From NCBI GenBank assembly GCA_027946555.1, contig JAPEVC010000042.1:120756-184755 (forward strand): a DNA stretch of 64,000 bases. Reading direction: 5' to 3'. Shown here in pieces: positions 57,032-64,000 of the stretch. This stretch comes from Gnomoniopsis sp. IMI 355080 (lineage: Eukaryota > Ascomycota > Sordariomycetes > Diaporthales > Gnomoniaceae). Positions within the stretch are counted from its first letter, which is position 1; every line of letters starts with the position of its first letter. Under the pieces are notes generated by a model. It did not search any database and was not told the origin of the DNA. It saw only the letters and a list, made by a program, of their open reading frames with translations. Position numbers and translations under genes: made by a program.

Positions 57032-60000
57032 ACCTGCTTTTGGCACACCTGCCAGCAGCAGGTCTCCCTAAATCTGCAAGTGCCGGGTGTCGAGAAATCT
57101 TTACCGCAAATAGGAGACTGTGAGATGTGACAAGTCGCAACATCGCCTTCATAGGGTCTCGGCCCGTCGTGAGTTGTTGTCTGGCAGTCTGGATGCTCTT
57201 CACCCATCGATTTGTTTTTCCGCGTTATACACGATGACACTCGGTCATCATAGGCGACACGGTTTGCTATGTAAGGTTATAAGATCAATCCCGGAGCAGG
57301 AATAGACCCTCAAAACGGGGTGTCGCGGCCTTTGGCTCATTTGGACCAGCCTTACCGCAAGCGAGAATGCTTGTCTCTCAAATGGGTGTGTGGAGCAGCT
57401 GCGGCCCCGACGGCGACGATCGCATCCGAGTGCCTAGACCATTAAGAGTGCACAGTGTTTCCCCAAGGTAGTAATAGCAGCTCGCTCGAGCAGTCTGTCG
57501 AGTGAGAATGGTCCGAGAAGTTCCTGGATCCGTAGCAAAGGAGAGATCTTGGTTGTCTAATGCTTGCTTGGTTCGAAAATATACCTGGACCTGTTACGAA
57601 ACCCGCCATAGGCTTATCTATTGGCCTCCCACGGCTGTACTGCGTAGAAGCGAGCCTGGCGAGTGGGCGTGGGCCTCGTGAAATTGGGAGTCTGACCGCA
57701 ATTGAATGACGATTCTACGTTGCCTTTGAAGTGGATATTATAGGGATATTGTAAATCCTCCGTACGGACCTTGCTGAAGATCTGAGTCTGCGACGACAGA
57801 TCTGACCTAGCTACAAGCGGATAAGAAATGTTGGATCCCACAAGATGGTCACCTTGAGGGTCTACTTTGCAAGTGAGCTGGTGCGAAGAGAACGAATTCG
57901 TCATAGTCAGCAACGTTGAAATAGAGCACCTACTGGAACGCTCGTGGTAGCCCTCGCACAGTACATCCGTACCTTGATTGACCACGATGGTGGAACATGC
58001 CTCTCAGCCACTGGGAGCACCTGTAGGCAACCCATTGGGGACGAGAAGGACAACACTTCCCTGTTAGAAAATATTCCCCCCATGTCACGCGAGCCACATC
58101 AAAGACTGCGGTGCACGGAGTGTGGCGACAGGTAAATCTGATATCCACTATTCCACATACTATAGGCAAGCTCCTGGCCAAACGGAGGTAGCTCGAGATT
58201 ACTCATAGTTTCATAGGCATTGATTGGCTACAATCCCTGGATAGATATAAGTGTTGTTCTTCTTATCCCCAGAACGATACCTGTAGACACCCCCGACATT
58301 AATGGCGTCCGGCAACAACAACAACAACAACAACGTGAGTCAGGACCCTCATACACATGCGAGGGGGGGTGGGCATCATATCAGGTCCTAGCGACCTGTG
58401 AGCAGCCAGAACGGACAGGCATGAATCAAACCATGCGTTGAATCAAGCCTTATGTCATCAATGAAAGTGAAAAAGCCCACCGTCGACCTATTTGTAATGC
58501 AACACCTGCGAGCCACAACGCTGCTACTCGCTCGACTTCCCGTCACAGCGGTTCCGCAGCCGATCGACCCACCTATCACCACCGCCGCCTTTGCCTCAAA
58601 TTCGCTTAGTATCGAAATAACCCGCAGGACGTATTGTCTATTAATGACCGGTGTTGCATTCTCGGCAACTCTGACATCTCAAGCCAAGGCTGACTGTGCC
58701 CGTTGAATTGTCCTTATCTTTGGGGAAAGGGGGGTTCCATAGGATTGGCTTTTGGCTTTGGGGGCTTTGGGGCCTTTTGGGCCTTTAGGGGTTAGACAAA
58801 AGCGGATGCATAGAACGCGTCCCTGAAATCAGCTGAATTAAACATACGTTTACGACAAGCGAATATGCATGGTACATCGACCGTGTCCATGACTTTCAAA
58901 CATACCGCTACAACGCTGTCCGAGGTGTTCAAGGTAGAAATGGCAGCGATGCGACATGGGTTTGACTGTACTCTCCGTTCATAGCTTACTTCGGGACAAA
59001 GCCAAACTAATAATGCGATAAATGACTTGCAGTGAATTCACATTCTTTTGTTAGGCCGACGCAGCGAGGATACAAGCAATGGATTCTACACGTACACCTG
59101 GGTACCTAATGCAGTGTGCATTTTTCAAATATAACTATTCATTGACACGACTGGGTCCATGCGACTGACTGTCGGGCATTATATATTATCGCAGTCACAA
59201 TGCGCGAATGGTGTCGTGTGTGACCGGATATAAAAGTCGGCCGAGATTCTTTATAACAATTACGTTAAATGGATGCCTACCTAGGGAGTTAAGACGAGCC
59301 CACGAGCAGTACAACTACGTATAAATGTTGTTCGCGTATTGCTGATATATTGTATACCTGTGGTGCTTGTGGCCAGTCGAGCTTCGGTTCTGTTGGTGCT
59401 AGCAAGACTAACGTCCCTCTATCCCAGATCTTAAGAAGTCATCGGTGTTCTTCAGTCTATACGACTTCGATGCATTCATCGAGTTGATCGAAAAGGCCGC
59501 TCTGGTATCCGAAATCCATCTCTGAGCCAGCATGAGTAGCAGGAGATGCATTGAATGAGGCAGACCACACTCCAGAAGTGAATTTGGCCCTCCTCGGGAA
59601 AGAAGAGTCAATTGGAATGCCGGGAATCAAACTGACGATATGAATGTCAAAGACTTTCATATAGCTCATAGACTCCGTTACTATTCATAAAGCATCAATC
59701 GGTTACCCTGCTTGTCCCGATCACCCCATTCTGATGCAGTACTCTAAGAATTTGTGTTGCGTACTGCACTTTTCCACCGAACTCGGCCTAGCATACATGA
59801 GAACATGTGGACTTAGACGTCTGTTGCTCTAAGTCGCGACGCTCTGCTCCAAGATCAATTCATGATGTGACCATGCATATTCTCGAGCCGTGCACTAAAT
59901 GTGGTGTTGATGCCTTTAGATACTCGTGGTGAAGAATAAGTGTCCAAAGAGGTCAATTCTCCGAGCCAGGGGGAGATTTATCTATATTGCGACTCATGAA

Positions 60001-61262
60001 AGCCCATGCACGTTAGACATGACTGCAAAGACATCGGCGGCACGAAGACTGCCACCAACCTCTTCCGGGGGGGAGGTAGGGGGTGGGGATTTTTTGGATG
60101 TGACCGATTCGAACGTTTGCGCGCTTACGTTAGGGAGGTATTGTCGCGTTCTCGAAGCGTACGCGGGCTTGTCTTGATACTTAAGCGAAGTTTCGTGACT
60201 TCGCGGAGTACTCAAGATTGGGATGTCAGCAGGTCCGAGTCATACTTAGATGGATGACCAAGCTGTAACGTTAGCCGAGAAATAGGCACTGGTATCCAAA
60301 GTCCTGTGTAGTCGTGGCATTCGAAACACCAGAGTGGATCTCAAGGAGCCTCAAACTTGAGGCACGTAGGGGCACGACCCGATTGTATGCGCACCCGCCT
60401 TTTGGGAAAATATCCACATGGCAACCAGGGCCCAAAATGTACCGCTCGTGATTCAACCCCATTGTTGTGTCAATAGCTGACCTTGGAAGACAGTAGCCGT
60501 CGACAATTCCAAGTGCGTCTGCAATACCTGCTGCAAAGGACTGGAGCAAGCTCTTTGCCATGAAAGCCCCGGGTCGCCGTAACACATTGGCATCGACAGC
60601 TGAGTCTGACAGCGAGTTCTCGAAAGGGCGAGATGCAGTGTCTCAAGATTTTCACCAGGATTTTCTGACAGCTTGAGCCACTTCACTTATACCCCTGAGA
60701 TTATGCCTACGTCGATCTGATACAGTTGTAAACCTGCTGTTGTGCATCCTTGACTCGACTTTTCTATTCTTTCGATCCAAGCCTTGGTCAGATTCTCCTT
60801 GGAGAAAGTCCGTAACATCGGCTCTGCTGCTAACCGGATGGCTTTTCTCACTGTGTCCTACAAGCCTATCAACCATACCACCCAAGCCTCAGTCAAATGC
60901 ATGCTCTTGAATAGATTGAACTTCCTCGCCTCTCGCTGGCTCAATCTTGGCTCACATCGGCCTCTTGATATTCCAGTCTTTCCTTCATTCAGCGCTGGCC
61001 GTGGTTCTTTCTTCATCTGATGCATAGTCTATCCTTTATTGTCTAATTGTTCACCAACGTAACTGTTCTTAATTCGTGGTATTGACTGCCCATACTCTCC
61101 TTATTTTCGTCGAACGATCCGAATCCATCTGCGCCACGTCGCGCCGCATGCTCGAGTAACGCACGAGGTCGCGCTATCTGCCTGAGCTGGTGCTCAGCCT
61201 AGTAGTGTTGGGAGTTGCATACCAGATAATATCGTCTACCCGTCGCAGGCTATCAGTTCAGC
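57032..61262. other. Gene-poor stretch (about 4.2 kb)
   Basis: No complete gene is recognised. It contains a CAA trinucleotide run (58313-58334), a G/T-rich low-complexity patch near 58726-58797, and two minus-strand ORF pieces (59457-59669 and 60271-60585) with a shared DFGYQ-containing end. A coding-like minus-strand fragment (LAAEPMLRTFSKENLTKAW...) lies near 60730-60840, with an in-frame stop downstream. These could be decayed genes or unrecognised exons. Confidence 0.5.
58313..58334 (+). repeat. (CAA)n / (AAC)n microsatellite
   Basis: About seven consecutive AAC triplets follow ATGGCGTCCGGC and run straight into GTGAGT, a consensus 5' splice site. Read as coding, this would be MASGN7 at the end of a first exon, but no continuing exon was found. 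Confidence 0.8.
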
Positions 61263-62905
61263 ATGGACAAAAGGGACAAGAAAAAGTCCTATTCTGACCT
61301 CGAGGCCATTGTTACCTCCTCGTCCGTTGCCGACCGGCAATCTTACTGGAACGCAAAATTCGCCATTCCGTCCACTCCCGATCCGTTGCCTCAAACGACT
61401 GGTTCCAACGATGAGAAGGCTGCTCGCGATGCGAAAGCTATCTTTGACGAATCTCCTGTCGACGCACTGGCTCCTGCACCACCAGCATACTTTCTTGTTG
61501 ACTCCAAAGGTCAGACCCAGGCGTTGTATACTGTGCCAGGAAACACTCCGTCAGACACGTCCTCGATCGTGGACTTCAAGGGTGGCATCCCTGCGGCTGC
61601 GGCGCCCAGCTCGAATGGATGGTGGGGATCGCTGGGGGATGGCAAAAGGATCTGTGGCATGCGCAAGAACGTGTTCCTCGCAATTATGGCAGGGGCATGC
61701 GCGTTGGTCCTCGGGCTTCTTATTACCATCCTCGTTGTCACCCATCCCAAGGGCCACGGTGGCAGCAGAGATAAGCCTGGTAGCAATGGGCCTATCTTCT
61801 CTACGGAGGTGTTATTGAATAAGGGGGATGCAGGGCCTTTCCTCGCGGCCTCGAATGTTGCGGCAATTAATTGGACTATTGCTGGCGACCCTTACACGGG
61901 TGTCTTTTACCAGTCGTCATCAACCTCTGGTGCAGGCCTCATGGTCGCAATCAAGAACGAAAGAAGTCAGACGTGGAGCACCGTCAATATCTCGGCATCC
62001 GTGGCTGGTCAAGGGCTCGATGTCCTGCCAGGAACGCCCCTCGCAGCAGCATCCAACAACGGATTGTGGAATCTATACTACCTTACTACCGGTATGATGA
62101 TTGAAGAAGTTTATACAACCGATCCCACGACCGGTTGGCAGCAGGGTGATTTCGCTGACAAACTTGGGCACCCTGCCGTCATGCCTAGCTCGGGGCTGGG
62201 CGCTATGTGGCAGCTGTGCGATGATTGTGACAACGCCTTGTTTGTACTGTGGCAAAATGCGCAGTCAGGCTCACTGGTGTATGCTAACATGACGAATTTG
62301 ACCTGGGGATCGTCGCCTGTGGTGATAAACGACTCGGCTGCACCGGGCACACCGGCCGCAGTGAGTGCGTTCACAGATACCGGGAAAAGTGTGGGATCAG
62401 ACCACAATGCGATCAGGTTCTACTGGACCAAGGGCAGCGATCTACAGGAGACGCTCAAAGGCCCTCTAGGTGGTGGTACACTGGTGGCGGGCAACAATAG
62501 TAAGGACATGTCGGAGATTTGACGTCAAAAAGAGCACATGGACTTACTTTCGATATAGACGAACCTATTGCGAACGATCTGTCCTCGAATCCACCACCAA
62601 CGCTTGCTAGTCTTACCTACGGCACGGACACAACAGGCTGGAACAATAATCTATTGGCATGGATCGATCCTTTCAAAGGGCAATTGCAGGCTGCAAACTT
62701 TCTCAACGGAGCAGGTTGGATTCTGCAGCAACCAACACTCAACGGGAGCCCACAAGGTTTAGTCGATGCCGGGTTCTCATCGGTGGCTATGACCCAGAAT
62801 ATGCAGATATATGTGTTTAGTCCTCTAAAGGGCGAGATTCACGAATACTCTACCAACTCGAGCAACCCGTTGGCATGGGCTTGGCAGACGACGGTCGATA
62901 CCTGA
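61263..62905 (+). CDS. Type II membrane protein with fucose-lectin-like beta-propeller
   Basis: Exons 61263-62499 and 62559-62905 give 527 residues. The first ~135 residues are cytosolic-looking and low in order (start MDKRDKKKSYSDLEAIVTSS). A single transmembrane segment follows at about 137-159 (VFLAIMAGACALVLGLLITI). The extracellular part has repeated blades with the pattern LAAAS...WNLYYLTTGMMIEEVYTT...GWQQGDF, AAINWTIAGDPYTGVFYQSS and NNLLAWIDPFKGQLQAANF, resembling fungal fucose-specific lectin six-bladed propellers. Several NxT/S sites suggest glycosylation. Secreted members of the family bind fucosylated glycans; whether this tethered form keeps binding residues cannot be judged here. 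The intron with donor GTAAGG removes an in-frame stop. Confidence 0.65.
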
Positions 62906-63740
62906 AGGAGACATCATGGCTATAACACACCTATGGACGTGGTGGCAGCCTTATGTAACCGCCAAGGGTACGACGTGCTGGCATAGAGTAATCTTGGTCT
63001 TGAGCAAGAGCCAGCCGTAATTTGGCGTCGTTCTGATGCACATCAGCGGTCCGGGGGACGGAATACGAGCAGTTTGAACAGCGACTGGTGATGACCTCTG
63101 GTGTAGAAATGAATTGCGTACACAAACACCTTTCCATATATACAACTCAATTCTCGAGAGTCACTGGAATATCAGTTGAAACGATGTGCGAAAGCTGCGG
63201 CTATCTGGCTTATTGGACATTTCACAAGTGTTTCGAGGTAAAGTCCCACGTTCCCGGCCTCATCGCCCCCGCAATACACAATATATATGTATAATACAAA
63301 CCAATACTGGTTAAGCTTACAGGATACCACTGCGCGAACATAAAATCAATGACAGGATTAGCTCAGCAATGAATGCACCGGGCGGCGAGAAGAGGCGTTA
63401 CACAAAGTGAAGCTGTACGTGAGCTCGCTGGTCGACCAACTCGAGTAGAGGAACTGCGCCGCGAACACCAGTTGGCCTCCCGAGAGGGTATGAGAATGGT
63501 AGGACACAGGCGTGGGAAGGGAGCTAAGGTTAGGTGCGCTGGAGGTCGAGAGAGGCGCATGTGCCCTACCAGTGCACAACCCCGGATCAAATGCCATTCG
63601 AGATGCTGATCGGTCCGAAGCAGCGAACGGCCGGCGCCGCAGAAGGTTATAGCGCAACCGGATCCCGGCATCAGGAAGGTGTCAGTAGACGACAAAGCCA
63701 TCGATACAATAGCGTTAGGTGTTGATTTTCCTCTGTTCAA
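62906..63740. other. 3' region of lectin-like gene; no gene recognised
   Basis: Short ORFs overlap on both strands between 63358 and 63740. One plus-strand reading (RRGVTQSEAVRELAGRPTRV) looks faintly like a helix-turn-helix, but it is too short to call. Confidence 0.4.
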
Positions 63741-64000
63741 ATGTATATTTAAGAAACTATGTTTGTTAATCGTGTTCGTCGATTATCTAGACTTTTATAG
63801 GCATCGATTTTAATTTATAAGAGGTATAGAGGTGTGAAAACTGCTAACTAAGTATGCTAAGACTAGCTAGGCTTAGTTTAAAAATAGTAATAATAGCGTA
63901 ATTAGTTTATTATTAATTTTCTATCTTTTAAGTATAGGGGAAGTATTATATATATAACTAGTTTATCGCCGAGGATTTATATATTCCGCTATATTTATAA
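63741..64000. repeat. AT-rich block at right edge, RIP-like
   Basis: Composition changes abruptly near 63740 to strongly AT-rich DNA with many TA dinucleotides (TATATATAAC, TTATTATTAATTTT, AAAAATAGTAATAATAG). No ORF of any length is present. This pattern fits the edge of a repeat-induced-point-mutated (RIP) region or an AT isochore; the element itself lies beyond the window. Confidence 0.55.

Noticed and set aside
58302..58350. ATG followed by an Asn run and a consensus donor GTGAGT, as in a first exon
   Set aside because: Every nearby acceptor leads to a stop within a few codons, so no gene could be built; it is kept only as a microsatellite.
63358..63740. Overlapping ORFs on both strands near the right edge
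   Set aside because: A faint helix-turn-helix-like reading is too short and lacks any transposase motif.

Overview
The window looks like a chromosomal segment of a filamentous ascomycete, most likely a Sordariomycete. Genes are interrupted by short GT-AG introns (about 50-90 nt). The gene set is typically fungal: a Zn2Cys6 regulator, a rhodopsin-domain membrane protein, a Git3-type receptor, mannitol-1-phosphate dehydrogenase and a fungal class I terpene cyclase. Intergenic DNA is long and carries many small palindromes built on TACCTAGGTA. No tRNA, rRNA, CRISPR array or intact transposon was recognised. All exon models below were built by hand from splice signals and reading-frame phase.

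Layout, left to right. The left edge cuts a COPI beta-prime gene (minus), followed by mannitol-1-phosphate 5-dehydrogenase (minus). A 7 kb stretch without a convincing gene follows. Next come a membrane-tethered lactonase-fold protein (plus), a small conserved-looking protein (minus), a Zn2Cys6 transcription factor (plus) and an orphan protein with a PB1-like N terminus (minus). After another gene-poor block, a carotenoid-oxygenase-family enzyme (plus) and a terpene synthase (minus) converge with about 300 bp between them. A kinesin-6-like motor (minus) and a sugar/nutrient-type GPCR (plus) are divergent.

The right half holds an acidic nuclear-looking protein (plus), pantoate-beta-alanine ligase (plus), a GNPAT/PlsB-type acyltransferase with a peroxisomal C terminus (minus), RNase P/MRP subunit Pop4/Rpp29 (plus), a small secreted cysteine-rich protein (minus), a RecJ-like DHH phosphoesterase (plus), a rhodopsin-domain membrane protein (minus) and a membrane-anchored fucose-lectin-like propeller (plus). 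The last ~260 bp are very AT-rich and look like the edge of a RIP-mutated block.

Most genes are independent housekeeping or signalling genes. The clearest functional pairing is the terpene cyclase with the carotenoid-cleavage-family oxygenase, a plausible minimal terpenoid locus. The features most worth follow-up are a repeated NYHxQCPKV motif in the third cytoplasmic loop of the GPCR, the RecJ-like protein with an NLS-like start and a PIP-box-like tail, the terpene pair, and two predicted micro-exons (11 nt and 5 nt).
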